64,000 nt of DNA, taken from the NCBI RefSeq assembly GCF_032854445.1, contig NC_088302.1, positions 20,023,338 through 20,087,337 of the forward strand, in the 5' to 3' direction. The translations under genes and the position numbers were made by a program. The notes under the pieces are model-generated. The model ran no database searches and was not told the origin of the DNA. It saw only the letters and a list, made by a program, of their open reading frames with translations. Shown piece after piece: positions 21,015 to 34,727 of the stretch. Within the stretch, counting starts at the first letter, position 1, and each line of letters opens with the position of its first letter. This DNA is from Liolophura sinensis. Its lineage: Eukaryota > Mollusca > Polyplacophora > Chitonida > Chitonidae.

Positions 21015-23180
21015 GTAAGTTGAATGATTTATTTAAAAAAAATTATTTATATATTAATATTATCAGTATAGATATTCTTGGTTACGCCCTCATCCTAATA
21101 GACCGCCAAGTGAAGATGGCGTCCTTGACGTCAGAACAATGCATTGTGGGTAGTAAACTAGATGCACCAATTTTACCAGAAAGTCTGCTTTCGCTTTATA
21201 AAAGTACATATGTTTCAATTTACAGTTATAGAGGGACTTTTGCATGATATAATTGGGGCCAGTCGTTCGCAAATATATAGTGTAGCAAATGTTTTAGACA
21301 ACGCTTGCTGTGTTGTTTTTGGCTTATTCTCAGTACCGGTACAATATTGAATCAGGCAAATATGTTCATTAATCCGTTACCTAGTTTCTCATAAGCGAGT
21401 AGTTCAATCAACCAAATATTTCTCAGTAATCATGCGTAAATGAGTGGATGAAACCAATACCAGTGTATTTTACAATTCCATGTATCTATGCAAAAGACTT
21501 TAACGATTTCGATATTCGCGTCTTGGGCCTTATAATAGGCCATATTAATACATATATTCTGAAGTCGCATATGAAGTACTTTTTATTAAATTAAACTGGG
21601 TCATTTAAAGTTTGACTTTCGCACAAGTTATAAGTGAATACGTGATTGTAAATACGGTCGCTATCCCTGGAATAGCGACCATTGCAATATACCATTGCTG
21701 TGTATTGCGAATACATTGTGTTAACTTTACTAATAAGATGGCAATAACCTGGTTTCCATGACGACGAAAGCCATGCAGAGCCTGAAGAAAAAATGTGCTG
21801 TTAAAAGAAGCTTATCTTAGCGTACGATTGTGATTGCATAGATTTAAGCCGCAATCGTGTAAAAACGTGCAAAGTATTATCGAAAATTCGATGATTAACA
21901 CACTGTTGTACTTAGCCCCGAAGTGAGGGTATGTTTGAACAAGTTGGAATGTAGGTAGGGTAAAGTACAACATGTGGGTATTTGTTGTCAACGTTTGATT
22001 TCTTTTTGCTGTTTTTATAGATTTAGCCTACCATTGTGATTATCATGTAATAGCTGTCATGTTACAGCATATGGTGTAATCTGACAGCATGTTGCACAAA
22101 CATACTTTGCCTTATATGGCGCAATGGTGGATTAAATGTCAAGGTTTCAGCTAACACTCTCACTAAAGAGCTTAACACTTCCGCAAAGACTTAGTGGTTT
22201 ATCGAATTTATATTGATATGGATTAAATTCTCATTCAGAACTGCTCAACAAATATTTAGGGAATTAAAAATACCAGTACAATGTGTATCTAATTAAATTA
22301 GTGCTTTTTTATATAGAACATTCCGTATTTTATGTATCAGTAGTGATAATTGTTAATTTTCCATTTTTACATATCCTACATATCAATACTATTCGGTTCA
22401 CTGTGCGCTTTTGATCACTCTTTCCATTGTACACGTCATGTTCCTTTCGACCCCTATGACCCTGCCAGCAATCCATAACACCTTTATCCAAAGAAGGTTC
22501 ACATGCAGTTGTCTTGTTCTGTTATTGTACTCGGTGTGCTCGTTCCACTTCGGACGATTGAACAAATCAGTAACTTCTTAGCCCGTAGGAAAAGGTATTC
22601 TTCTGAACGCTTCGAATGATGGTACCCGCTGAACCATTACATGCCGCGCGGCAAATCTGGCTTTGAGGCTTTGAATTCAAAACTCACGTAGGGCCACAAA
22701 ATACATTTTGTGAAGCCTGCCATGAAGAAATAAAATATAGGCTCTTTAGGCATATATATGGCTGTGTGTTCCCATCGAAAGGACTTCACGGCCAGCGTCC
22801 ATTACGCGCATGTTCTGACATGACATCTGACGGTGTACGCACGAGCAATGGATTAATAGCTTCACAAACTTTAAATATTTCAAGAGAGCGATCTACAAAT
22901 GTGGTATTTCCTTAGATTTTGATATACGGTAAAAAAAAACCCACAAAAAACGACATACACAAATTCGAACTCTGAAATGGAAGGTGTATTTTGAACAATT
23001 CATTAATAATTTTAAGCCTCAAAAGGCCTTTTGTATTTTCACACCTTAGGCAGAGTATAATACTCGATTCAATGCCTAGATCTCATCAGCTTCCCAACAA
23101 AATCGTCGGGAGTTCGATTCCATCTTCAGCGGGGTTTTCGTGTTGAGCCATGCGAAACCGTCCGCCATGACCCAGGGCAG

Positions 23181-23405
23181 TCAGCTTTACTAAGTTATTA
23201 TCTTTATTATTTATTTATTTATTTCGTATTCATGAATAAATCTAAAACCCTGTGTTCAGCTTTACTAAGTTATTATCTTTATTATTTATCTATTTATTTC
23301 GTATTCATGAATAAATCTAAAACCTTGTGTTCAGCTTTACTAAGTTATTATCTTTATTATTTATTCATTTCTTTCTTATTCATGAATAAATCTAAAACCT
23401 TATGT
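23181..23405. repeat. 75-bp tandem array (3 copies)
   Basis: Units start tcagctttactaagttatta at 23181, 23256 and 23331. Period 75 is a multiple of three, so a frame repeating MNKSKTLCSALLSYYLYYL stays open, but the sequence is low-complexity and no exon features surround it. Confidence 0.9.
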
Positions 23406-25164
23406 TCCACCATTTTCTTAGTACTTTACTTTACACACTACTGTACTACGTGCAGTATTATACAGGCAATGGCCACGTAATATATTTGTAAAACCATTAC
23501 ACCTCTGGTATTAAGTATAAAACGTCTAAGGTTCAAAAGTCGTCGTATGTTTATATAGGATGCGACGCCCAAGTATCAGCGAGACTTCACATACTAGCGA
23601 AATCCTCAATGGTATCTCACTTCATGAGAAATCATTTCTATAGAGAGCAGCCGCTCACACCGAGTCGATAGCTGGGTGACCTAGTTGAAGGGTAGTGTCC
23701 CGCCACTAGAGGTCATCCGTGAATGGTACATCTTATAGACTAGGCCGACAATGACATCGCCACTGCCCCCAGAGTCTCGCTTGACATAGCTAACATAAGG
23801 CTTCGCTTTGTACAGTGCTCTAACCTGGTTATTTATATGCTTCCATTTACTCATTTTCTAAACGGCAGAGAAAGACATTTTACACCCAGAAGAAACACTG
23901 AAAGGAACACGTTTTCTCTACTGGTAAAATGTATCTATTGGATAAGGGTGTGATTACGTATGTAGGCCTACTCTCTGTGCATTACAGGCCGCGGGATGGA
24001 ATAAGAGTTTATAATAGCAACAGATTGCTTTATACCGTCAGTAAAATGCCATATTAGCGGCGTCCAACATGCTATGTTAGTTTCCAGGATATCATGCTAC
24101 TGGTGTCCTAGAGGTTTCCACTACACTACTTTTCTGTGTTGAAAAAAAAATTATGGGCGTCACAGAAATTATCTGGGATTTAATTAAGGAAGACTTAAAC
24201 TACATCGGTCAGCCCCCAATCCTTAACAAAAACAAAAAAGACTCTGATCCCAGGGAAATGACAGGCCGCCCAACTTAATATTGCAGCTGAACCGCTGATA
24301 GTAAGATTCGAACTCGCATCTCATTAGTGAGCTGACGATAGAGGGCAGTGAGCGAGGCTTTAGTTGAATTAGTTTCAGAGGGTCCTTTTCCATGTGTATA
24401 TGATCTTGACATGTCGAAATCCCTTTTTCACACTATCGTCCTCTGATTCTTTCAACAGCACTAGGTTTCTATGACAACCAAGGTTTTCCTTGATTTCATG
24501 CTCTTTAGAAAGTGAATGAACCTTCAAATGACATTAAATGGAAATCCGATTAGCTTTCATTTATAAACAAACTGACATATTTAGCTCTCTCATGTACATT
24601 TTTATCCAAGGAATTGATCTTTAATTATATTCTCTATCCGAAACCACACGGAATTTAAGAAACAGTGGAATTCAATGGTGTGAAAGTCCACTGAGCAAAC
24701 TGAGTGTAGTTAGCATGTCTTTTTCTTATTGTGAAAATATCTAATCATTTAGATATGTTATCTAGCAGTAGAGATACAATTCAGTTTGTCGATCACAATG
24801 ATGATTTTAATCGTCACAACTTTAATCCCCGGGGTAACATTCCCGAAATCAGTCATGTGACCAGTCACTTGACTCGAGGATCGACGCAACATAACGGGCA
24901 AAGTAAATGACGCTTCCTCTCTCTGAGATTTGATAAAATGCATTTCGGTACCAAAGACCTCATACAAGGCTCTGTGACCCTCATTTTTGGCAACATACAA
25001 ATTGGTTCGTGCTTTACTGGACGGATTTTCCAATCTTTAAGTATCCCGCTCAATGTGGTGTTCCACGCACCCACACTTTAGTCAGAATTGTAGTCTTTAA
25101 GGTTTAAATGTCAGGAAGTCAGTTCTCAGTATTAAAATAAAAATTCCTAAGTAACCCCCCATTT

Positions 25165-25375
25165 TAAAGGAGCAAACTGTTCCAAGATAAGATCAATCTA
25201 TGCTTCGAAACGGACATTCGTATACCAGCCGTTAACCAGTAAGGACGTTCCAGGTCAATAATCGCAAGGCCAATTCCCAAAACGACGTATAACACAAACC
25301 ATGAACGAACTAAGGAAGTATATAAAGTATCAAAACAGGGCGGAATCATGCAAAGAGAAGCAGTCAGCAGTTTTC
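25165..25375 (-). repeat. Dispersed repeat, copy 2 (inverted relative to 15.3 kb)
   Basis: Reverse complement of this stretch aligns over about 200 bases with 15285-15500. Differences look mostly like substitutions, and the same translated frame is open in both copies. No target duplication or tRNA head recognised. Confidence 0.7.
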
Positions 25376-27479
25376 AATGATGTTGGTAAGACGCAAGGTA
25401 TGGTCTAGGCGACTGAGTGAAATTAGTATTCAAATCGTGTACCATGCTAGAATATCAGTTGTCCATAACAAAATATGTATCTCAGTTGCGCTTCGATTGT
25501 CACTGTTCATATATCCAAATAAGCGATCTAGTTCAACACGATGATTATACGGTCCCTAGCCCCGGGTTAAGGGGAATTAGACACAATCGCGCGAGAGATT
25601 CTGGACGATTCAAGTCCCCAGATGATTCCATAGGCGTTTTTTTTTTTTTTACTCAAATCCAAATTTTAAATATGACTTTACCGTTTTTTTTAACTTTAGA
25701 AGTTGAAATTACGTGGACCTAGCAAGTGTTATGTTAGGACAAAACGTAATTTAAACTTTTTGGGTCATATGCTACGGATTAAATAGAACTTAATCATTTA
25801 GTTTGTCACAAACGTTTCGTGATGTGTTCCTTTATTTATCATCTAACCGTTCGATCTGAATCACGCCAGCACAGGCCACTGGTCCCACCGACACCATTGT
25901 TGATGACCTCAAGGTAGCCACTTTTGGTCAATTCAGTGGCATGGCGATCTTTCAGTGACAAAATGAGACGCACCCACGAAACAGAGCGCCCAGCATATCA
26001 AAGCTCCGGTCACAATGTCCAGGGTATAGTTCGCCACAAAGAACTAATACCTGTATATCAAAACAACTTCCAAATTTAGCTTAGGCCATATGAAGTAGAT
26101 CTGATATGCCTCGGTCTCTAGTATGTCCAGAAACTGGATCGTAATGACCGATGCAACAGGTTGCATCCTCGAGCTGAGAGTCTTAAGCGCAAAGAAATCA
26201 CTAATATGGATCATAAGTGGAATGACAGACCATTAAAAACTGTGAACAGGACAGTAGAGCGATTTATTTTTTAGAATGTTTTAAACCGAGTGAAGTGCGT
26301 TGGACCAAGTTGTAACCAATGACGTCATATTAGGTATTGTCATTAAAGTGGCTCAGTCTTACGAGCTATAGATAATTAAGAATGGAAAGTGACAGAAACG
26401 TGGACTGGTGGGGGGAAGGAGGTGTTTTTTAGAATTATATATTTTTAAGTAATCTTTGGAGAATACGCATTTATCAAACATTATTTTGCCCATAATAAAA
26501 TGACATAATACTTACGGATCAGACCATTGGACTACATGGACTTATGTGTTTATCTAATGTAGTATAAAATTGGAAACTTGGTCCCATTGAACAAAAAAGA
26601 AAATGATACATTTAACTGAAGTCAGTATTTGGGTATTTTACATCCCGGATATCAATCCTAAAATTTGACACACCTAGGACCTATATACTAACATGGAATT
26701 CACCATTCGTAGTGAATAGAGGGCCTCCGTCATTGAAATTCTAATTCGAAGTCAAGGGAGAGTGCAGAGAACCACGACGCCCCTAGATAGTGGTAGGATG
26801 TGTCTATGCCTGGCCTGCACGCTTCAGCTGGCTCTGGGACGGCTTTGTAGCAACTGAAAATGGGAAAAGATCAAAGGGCGGGGGTGGAAGGCTTTGTGTG
26901 GTCGTGGGCTATTACACCGGCTAAGATATATTGGTAGATTTGTTTTTTCCTCACATATCCCACATATGAAAGTCTTTGTGTGCTTGAAAAATTGGATGTC
27001 GAACCATCAGTCGCATTTGTTGTATTCTTTCCATATGGATCTCACTAAACAGTGAGAAATTAAGACTGGCTTATGCGTTACTTGGGGAGATCGTAGCGAA
27101 AAATCCGAAAACATTTTGAAAGAGGCTATAAATTCCAAACCCCAAAAGTTGCAAATTTGTATATGCAGCACGACGTTTTATGAGACTCACAACTGCTGCA
27201 TTAAAAAGGCTATGCCGGAATCATGGCTATGGAATTGTAGGTTTGACACTTAAAGTAAGGGGTAATGAAATACCGAGTCAATTGCATTAACAAGATTAAT
27301 TTAAGGGAATTGCCTCTTTTTTGACCACCTATACTTGCTGTGCAAAGCAGTAAAATGGGTGCAAGAAAATACGTTTAGTATTGCGTTTTAGACAGGATTT
27401 ATTTATGGTCCAAGGATTGTGTGCAAAAATGTCAAGCATGAAATTAAAAAGTGAACATAAAAAATTCAATTTGAGCTAT

Positions 27480-27605
27480 AAGGTTGTTGGATCGAATCCT
27501 GTACCCGCTTACTCGACCGTGGCTTGAAGTCAGGTGATTTGTCACAGTGCAGTGGTTTCCGTTGTCTCCTCCACTCGCACTACTCACCGCATTAAATACA
27601 AGTGA
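27480..27605 (+). repeat. SINE relic with B-box-like motif
   Basis: ggatcgaatcctgtacccgc resembles a tRNA box B region; the body (cagtggtttccgttgtctcc) and the tail (cattaaatacaagtgaaac) match the family seen at 12.4, 19.5 and 30.1 kb. Confidence 0.6.
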
Positions 27606-28102
27606 AACATTTTCAGTGTGTGCCTAAAACAACTATCAAGACTGTCTAGATCATGAGTTATATAATGAGTTAAATGTATAAAGATTACATGTTTCTTGTT
27701 AACCGATGTCTAAATTACTTTGCTGTATTAAAAAAAAGCCCAAGCTTGTGCTTATTTCTGCACAGAACTGACCTTTGACATAGCTTGGTATGTCGTGAAA
27801 ATGACCCATATGACATTTCTTGCAAACAAAAAAGCGGCCATTTCCACGTCTGACTCCCCTTAACCATTCTTTATGTTTGCCTGGGAGGATCTCAGTTCTA
27901 TTGTTCAGTTTGGACTCGATACCGGTTTTACAGGATGGTGTACTTTGGACAACTCTCGCAGTCTTTGTACAAGGACCCACGGCTAAACTAGAAATGCATT
28001 CATCCGACCATGTGTGATAAATTTAGTTCAAATACAGGCGTGTCACGGCGCATTCGTAACTCCCTTACTTACACCCGCCTTTCTCTTCTCTCTCTCTTTC
28101 AG

Positions 28103-28171
28103 ATCCTACATGACGAAGCCTAAAAACAAGAACCTTAACTCTAACCCGGGCGATATGTATTCGCTACGCAG
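28103..28171 (+). CDS. Exon 10: myosin loop 2, basic part
   Basis: 69-base exon reading (E)SYMTKPKNKNLNSNPGDMYSL. The lysine-rich, weakly conserved stretch fits loop 2, which contacts actin. Strong polypyrimidine acceptor (tctctctctttcag). Enters by completing the Glu codon and exits in phase 2 (ag|g = Arg) before gtaaat. Confidence 0.85.
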
Positions 28172-29380
28172 GTAAATAAAATTTATTATTGCCCCTATGC
28201 ACACATGCACCCAGTTAAGTACAGCGACAAGTGTTCAACACTGAATAAAAACCACGGTACGGTTTTTGAAACTCAGGACTTATGTAAATAATATTTAAAA
28301 TATTAATAAGGTGGACTGTTTACATGCTGGCCAACACATTTGCATATACAAACATTTAAAGTTTTGCATTGCTGTGGACATTAATGAGCCACAATATTTA
28401 AATATAATAATTGTGATTTGCGGATGGTTGTGGGTTTCCCCAAGTTATGTCAGGATTCCCCCAACTGTAGTATTCTTGAGTACGGCATAAAACACAAATA
28501 AAATAAATCAAATAAATTTATGACTCAGTATACCGTTAACTCTTTCTAAAACAAACCTCATTCTATATCAGATTTTCTGTACTTTTTTTTTACTTCCATC
28601 TTCTCAAAGATTTTTTATTAATTTATTCCTGTGTTTTTTGATATTTTGATATTAAAGGAAATTGATTAATGACTAAAAAATAAGGTATATTTGACTCTGG
28701 CTCGTTATTTCGATGACGTCACTGAGTGGGACCAGCTCGCTGATGTTAAGTACACTGGGGCCCGAGAGCGTTCGATTCACCAACTCACGGCCATCAGTGT
28801 ACTAACATAGGCATCAAAACTGGAGACGCCCTCAATGTAAGCGGACTGTCCGCCACGGCCTGACATGCTTACCCATGTACGAGATACGATTTCTAATTAC
28901 CTGCGAAATTAACAGCCGCTTAGCATCCTCGTGAATTGAGGGCGGATTGAGAGAATTCCACACCAAAACAAACGGTGAACTCTCACGCCATCGACGCTGG
29001 CATATCGCACGTCAAGAACTGGTCCACGCTGTCTTAATCCTCGTCTTAAGATCGTACCACGAAGATAAACTTTACCTGAAAAGATCTTTGTGAATCTTAA
29101 TTTGTACCCGGCTTTTTCAATTTGGATGTTGGTGTAAAAACACGAAGCCAACTGTTGGTAGAAGCTACTTTCTCAAAATGTGATTGGATTCGACCTTTCC
29201 GAATAATGTCGCGTTCAGGGCTTCTATCTTTGCTTGCTACTAAAAACATGGCAAGAAAAAAACCCAGGCCTCTTATGGATGTCGGTATTGAACTGTACAC
29301 CAATTAACCCACATCAACAACAACAAAACAACATTGTTGTTTAATTTTCGCTGGGATTATACATTTTTTCTCTACCCTAG
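28172..29380. other. Intron 10
   Basis: Includes a SINE relic at 28425-28515 and a moderately CpG-rich part around 28700-29100. No exon recognised. Confidence 0.65.
28425..28515 (+). repeat. SINE relic, 3' part
   Basis: gcggatggttgtgggtttcc, then tattcttgagtacggcataa and an A-rich end (caaataaaataaatcaaata). Typical tail of the family. Confidence 0.7.
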
Positions 29381-29435
29381 GGGAGACAAATCTCTGACGG
29401 ACAAAACAGAATCTACGGTTGGTCAGTATTTTCGG
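29381..29435 (+). CDS. Exon 11: myosin, end of loop 2 into VGqyFr
   Basis: 55-base micro-exon: (R)GDKSLTDKTESTVGQYFR. The end matches the family tvg.qFk.sL..Lm junction, and the next exon begins NSLVDLM. Acceptor ctaccctag, donor gtaagt, phase 0 exit. Confidence 0.9.
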
Positions 29436-30064
29436 GTAAGTGAAGATGTTTTTTATTCACTATTTTTGCTCTTATTAAATACATATAAAAAGAGCATATT
29501 GTATCCAGCGATAAGTTGGGCTTAATTGGACTATAGGAGTAATGTAACTCAAAAGAACGGCCAAAGATTCTCCTGATACTGGCAAAAAGTTCCGAAATAT
29601 TGAGTCAGAGTGCATCTTTCGTTTTTTGAAATTTGGAATTCAGATGTATGGTTTTAGTTTGATGAATTAACACTGTAGTAATTACACAATATTTCTGAAA
29701 GAAATTCTGAGAGTACAGTCAGCAGAAACTTTTTCTTTGAAATCCTATTTCTCAAGGGTATAGTACTTAATCATTCTGTTACGAGGTTCCCAGACATCAG
29801 AAGTTTTGGATATTTATAGTGCCAGAATGGCTCACCCACTATGCCAAATCATTATGGAAGTCATCTTCTTCTTAAATGCTTTTCATGATGTTACGAAATG
29901 TCAAAGACTTTGTGGTGTTTTCTATGGCTTAAAATAGCAGTTTTTCCCCTTCTTTCCGTGACGGGATTACGTTCAAGTAGGTTGTTGTAAAGATGTCGTA
30001 ATGCCCACCTAATTCAAACAAACTACAGATGTTTAGTAGGCACATTTACTTCCGACAGGAAGGT

Positions 30065-30195
30065 CTGTCGGCAACCTGCGGACGGTCGTGGGTTTCTTCC
30101 TTGCTCTGTCTGGTTTCCTCCCACCCTAACGATAGCCGCCGTCGTGTAAGTGAACTGTTCTTGAGTACGGCGTAAAATCAAATAAATAAATAAAA
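30065..30195 (+). repeat. SINE relic with long tail
   Basis: Reads ggcaacctgcggacggtcgt, then tttcctcccaccctaac and gtaagtgaactgttcttgag, ending gtacggcgtaaaatcaaata plus poly-A. One of the best preserved copies of this family's 3' half in the window. Confidence 0.75.
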
Positions 30196-31209
30196 AAAAA
30201 ATGGCAAAATAACTTCGACGAACTGTTAATTGTATAATGGAATGTAATGACTGTGCGGTTATGATTGTCCTGTGGGTGTTTTAATTTGATCATTGTCAGT
30301 TCGTGGGGTAATGCAATATGTGGACGATCTTCATTGTAAGATATAAACAGATATAGATGAACAATCTAAAGAGAAGTTGGGAAGGGCAAGTGTCAGAATC
30401 AGGAAGAGTCAGAGTATGTAGGAACAGAGATAAGAGATAAGACTGTGCCCTAATGAAGGTAATCTGTGTCACGTATGTTACCCACCAAAGTTTGCATATT
30501 CTTGTGTAATACATTAAATCTAGCGCGTGATTAAACAACTTCACATTGAAACGTATCCGTATTTACTTTCAGTCTGATTAGGTAAGTTACACAGTTTGTT
30601 TACTGAACAGTACACAAACATGGACTACCTTTGGTAAAATACGTTCAGTTTGACTCAGCTTTGAACACACATTGCATTTACAATGATAGGTTTCCCTAAA
30701 TACTTAAAATAACTCTTGCCTGAAGAGAAATCCTAGACGTATGTAAATAAAGGTTTGGGATCGCTTTGTATTCAGTAGTGGGTAGTCTGTTGTTTGTGTG
30801 ACGTCATGAATAAAATGTGAGAGCTGTGCGGTTGAGTTATTGCATATAGAAGTTAGTCATCTTCACAAAACAGTCAAAACTTTAAATAATGCGATATTTG
30901 GTGAAATGAAATTTCCTAAGCGTGATCATTTTGCCCTTTCTGCGAGTAAAAGGAATAAGGGTGCAGGTACTTTACAATGCATTTAAGTCTTGAGAAGCTT
31001 TATATTGGCCCATATCATGTCAAATATAAATACAGCTATGAGATTGACATGGTTAAAAATGTACGCTGAGGCCCATTTTCATTCTTGGAAAGAAAGATTT
31101 AAAATATGTTCGTAATTCAAGCGTAAATCAAGAGGCTAGAGCCATAAAGCCTTTACATGTCACATGGAATGAGGCGCAGACGTCTAAATGACAAAAAGCT
31201 CTGTTGACA

Positions 31210-31860
31210 TTCACCTTTGCACATACATAAAGCTTTAATTAGACCTCTGTGCTATTCCCGTCTCTATGACAACTCACGTGCCACGCGATTGTTGGGAGAT
31301 TTTACCGCGCGAACACGTCAAAGCGGAAATCCAGTCTGTCCGACCTCACCTGGTTGCTATGGGGATCGGAGGTATGCGTCATCTTCCGTAGTCCTACCTT
31401 TTTGGCGAAACTCATCAAAAGTTTTCAGGCAGATTCAGTCAGGCACGTTCTAATGGTAAATTGCACGTCTTAACGGGAACACACTTCGAGAAGAGCGAGA
31501 GACTGAAAAAGAAAAAAAGAAAAAAAAAAGAAAAGTAAAAGCTAAGAAAAGTAAATTGCCGGCCAGTTGAGCGGACTTAGCTCCGACCTCATCCGTTCCT
31601 TGGATTACAGACATATCAAGTAAAAGCGGCGAAATCGGGGCCTTGCGTTTAGGGTAACGCAAGTTGGATCTACCCAGGCGGGAAGAACGGCTATAGTATC
31701 TCTAGGCCGTCTGCTACACGGCTTCCCGGGACTAAGTTAGCAAGAAACTGGGATTTTCACGTAATTCCGGTAGTGCGGAGGGATAAGCAACATTGGCCAC
31801 AGCGTGTGGCTGTCTCCACATCTGGATATATTCCACACGAGGGCAGACTTTTAGGAGAAT
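31210..31860. other. CpG-rich intronic island with E-box
   Basis: Dense CpGs between about 31255 and 31400 (for example taccgcgcgaacacgtc), a CACGTG E-box near 31276 and an RFX-like gttgctatgg near 31350. No convincing exon. Candidate regulatory element. Confidence 0.4.
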
Positions 31861-32830
31861 AGAATTCTGTCTTATGAAAATAATTGAATTTTACCCCGAA
31901 AGACATGGGAACGTTATCTATGGCAAAGAATGTCAAAGTAGTCCTGAGTCGACCAAACAGGGGTAAGTGTTAATGAATTCTTTTTACCATGGACGATAAA
32001 AACAAAAGTCTAAGCCAGACGTTTTCCCTCCTGTTTTTTTTTTTCTTAAATCTTATAATTTTGAGTTATAAGGAAAGTCACAATTCTTGCCTTATAGATT
32101 GGATTCAGTCAGTTCGTACCATCGGATTTGTGCATTTAAAATCGGGGTCAACTTTAGTACGGACGAAGAGTGTTTTTCTGTGTTAACCAGCGCTACGTGA
32201 GGTATCATAATGGTGGGTGGATAAAACCGGACCTCCCCGACAGCTGACGTTGTGAGGCTGGGCAAAAATAAAAACAGTATACTAGGAAAACTGTCCTTGC
32301 TAGAGGACAGGATGTGGAGGTTACTATGTGATCAAAGTAACGAAAATCGCCCCAGAAAAGTTGTGATGTATGGAAACCGTGTACGCCTTCTCGTGGGTGG
32401 TGATATGATGTCATACCGGAAAGCGAGGGGCCATTGTTAGACTCCTCCAGTGCGATGTTTAAGAGAAGTAAAAGTGACAACATAAAGGGGATTCGTCTGA
32501 CGTAGCTGACCTTGTAACAAAAGCAGTACGATGAATTCTTAGTCATTGGTTTCCAATTCGCAGAAACGGCTTCCGACTTTTCTACTCTATCAAATAAATA
32601 AATAGATATTAAAGGAGAAAGGGTTAATAACTACACGATAAGTGGCAATCATTTCTCAAGCCTATCGCACAGCCTGTCGCTACGACTGATATTAGACCCA
32701 AATAGCGAACTAAGACGTGCTTGCAGTGTATCACTGTATACAAACTGCCGTATTCTTGAACTGACTTTTCAGTATCTGGCGTGAAGTACAACAACGCAAT
32801 TGACCAAACATCTATGTTTGTACATGTATG

Positions 32831-32868
32831 TACTATATATTTAGAAATCTGGTTCTAAATATATAGTA
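32831..32868. other. Perfect 16-bp inverted repeat (hairpin)
   Basis: tactatatatttagaa at 32831-32846, six-base spacer atctgg, then the exact reverse complement at 32853-32868. AT-rich, so cruciform or MITE-end origin is possible; no mature small RNA can be assigned from sequence alone. Confidence 0.85.
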
Positions 32869-34191
32869 TGTATATAGCCATCGCAAGGAGATGATTCTTT
32901 TTCAAAGCATAAAGATAAGAGTGCAAGAGGGACTATCAAGGTTGTTTAGTTCTGGTAAGATTTAAATCCAGCTATGACGAATATAATTTCTTTAATCATT
33001 AAGGCTGATTATGTTGCTTATGGATGGCACATTTGAAAGCACCCAATCATCTATATAGACACGATCAATGTTCATGACCTGCAATTGGGCAAAGCAGGAA
33101 TGGTGATCTCTATATTTAGTTGATCTGAGAGGTGACCAATAACAATCACCACGAGACATCACCATTGCCTGATCAGAGAACCGTTTCAAACATTTAAAAG
33201 TTAATTGTAATGATGTTTCGGAAACACCTTTGTTTATATGGGAAAAGGATTAGAGAGGGGGCTTAATTTGTGTTCAGTGAAATATCAATAAAACATGTAT
33301 GTACGATATAGCCAAGTTTCAAATGGACACTCTCATCAGCGTAGACAGAGTTAATAATACCCCTATCTAACAAGTGGTAAACTATTGAGCAAAGCAAGAA
33401 TGGTGGTTTCTGTATTTAGTTCTGACAAGTGGCCCGTATTTAACACTTATATGGAGAGCCATCCATGAACCCACTCACAGTTTCTCTCACGTTAAGTCAC
33501 ATAAGCACTATAGGAAACAATGTCAGTGCTGAATACAACTAATTGACATCCAAGCAGAGAAGGGTAGTGCAACTCAAAGTTATACAAATCTAGGACAAAT
33601 TATGAAAATTTTACCTAATACGATGACGACATGTGAGCATAGTAATCTGGGGCCAAATGGCTTTGGTTTTTTTTTTTTTGGTTGATTCGGGTAACAAATG
33701 AAGTTTATGAACGGTACATGCATTGATTTAAGGTTCTTTGAACGAGAAGCAAGAAGTGAATTTTCGGTCTCATTGTTCATGACCCCAGGAAGAAAATTTA
33801 GAGCCACTGGCTTGCGACGTTGATCAGCATTGGTTATTGACGATCTCGTGAGGCCGGTTTATCCTGGCAAGCCGGGGCACCAGTTGGTGGCCCTGTTATT
33901 GGGATACCTTGAACCCGTAACATTTGGAAGCCCATATTAATTGCTGTGTGATATCTGGGAACATGGTTCAATGCCGGAAGTCATAGACATTCGGACAATA
34001 TAATTTAAGAGCCTTGGTAGACTAGCTGTTGGAATATGTGAACGCTTGGTTAACGGCGTCTGATGAATTCGAAACTTTGCTCTTGGGTTTTTGATACTCT
34101 TGAAGATTTCGGGATATGGTGTGTCAGTTCTCTGATTAATACAGCTTTAAAGGGAAGAACTTTGACGATTAGGCGAGAGAGCTTGTCTAAC

Positions 34192-34222
34192 TGGGAGGGG
34201 GTGGGGGGTGGGGGTGGAGGAG
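34192..34222 (+). other. G-rich run with G-quadruplex potential
   Basis: Contains gggagggggtggggggtggg followed by ggtgg: four or more runs of at least three G separated by single bases, about 450 bases upstream of exon 12. On the transcribed RNA it could form a quadruplex. Confidence 0.7.
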
Positions 34223-34671
34223 GAAGTGTATATGTGACGTGAGTATGCGTTGATACGGCTGCGTTAGCGCTGCCTATCCCCCATGCACCATGATCTGAGG
34301 AAGGGGCTCTGTTGCAGATTGTATGTTAGTTCTATATACATACAGATAGGGTCTAAAGGCCATGGCTAAAGTGTCAACATTCACAGTTACTTCACGCACA
34401 AGAACCTCTCCTTCAAACCGTAGCCGAGAGAAAGCAAGCGAAAACGTCTAATTGAATCAAGACGGTTGTATGCTTAGGGCCTACTCATTACACAGCTTCA
34501 GGCTTGACGAACTTCCTTGGTGGAGGAAAAAAATACAGTGGTTGTACACAGACAAGGTACATGCGAGCCCCACTTTTTGGCTTGTGCTGAACCAGGTTGG
34601 ACAGAGCGCAATGGCGTGGATGTGCTACCACCAGGCGACAACCATCATGGCTTTTCTTCTGTCTTTTACAG

Positions 34672-34727
34672 AACTCTCTGGTGGATCTCATGACAAGGAT
34701 GAACTCCTCTGATCCACATTTTGTCAG
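34672..34727 (+). CDS. Exon 12: myosin SL..LM..PHFVR segment
   Basis: 56 bases: NSLVDLMTRMNSSDPHFV(R). Conserved helix and the start of the PHFVRCiKPN motif near the SH1 helix. Acceptor gtcttttacag, phase 0; donor gtaaga, phase 2. No indels. Confidence 0.93.

Larger units (their letters stand above)
20843..28102. other. Intron 9 (7.3 kb)
   Basis: Apart from the candidate cassette, it contains a 75-bp array (23.2 kb), the inverted dispersed repeat (25.2 kb) and a SINE relic (27.5 kb). The rest is AT-rich without recognisable genes on either strand. Confidence 0.7.
29436..34671. other. Intron 11 (5.2 kb)
   Basis: Contains a SINE relic (30.1 kb), a CpG-rich block (31.2-31.9 kb), a 16-bp perfect hairpin (32.83 kb) and a G-rich run (34.2 kb), listed separately. 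Otherwise nothing recognised. Confidence 0.65.
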
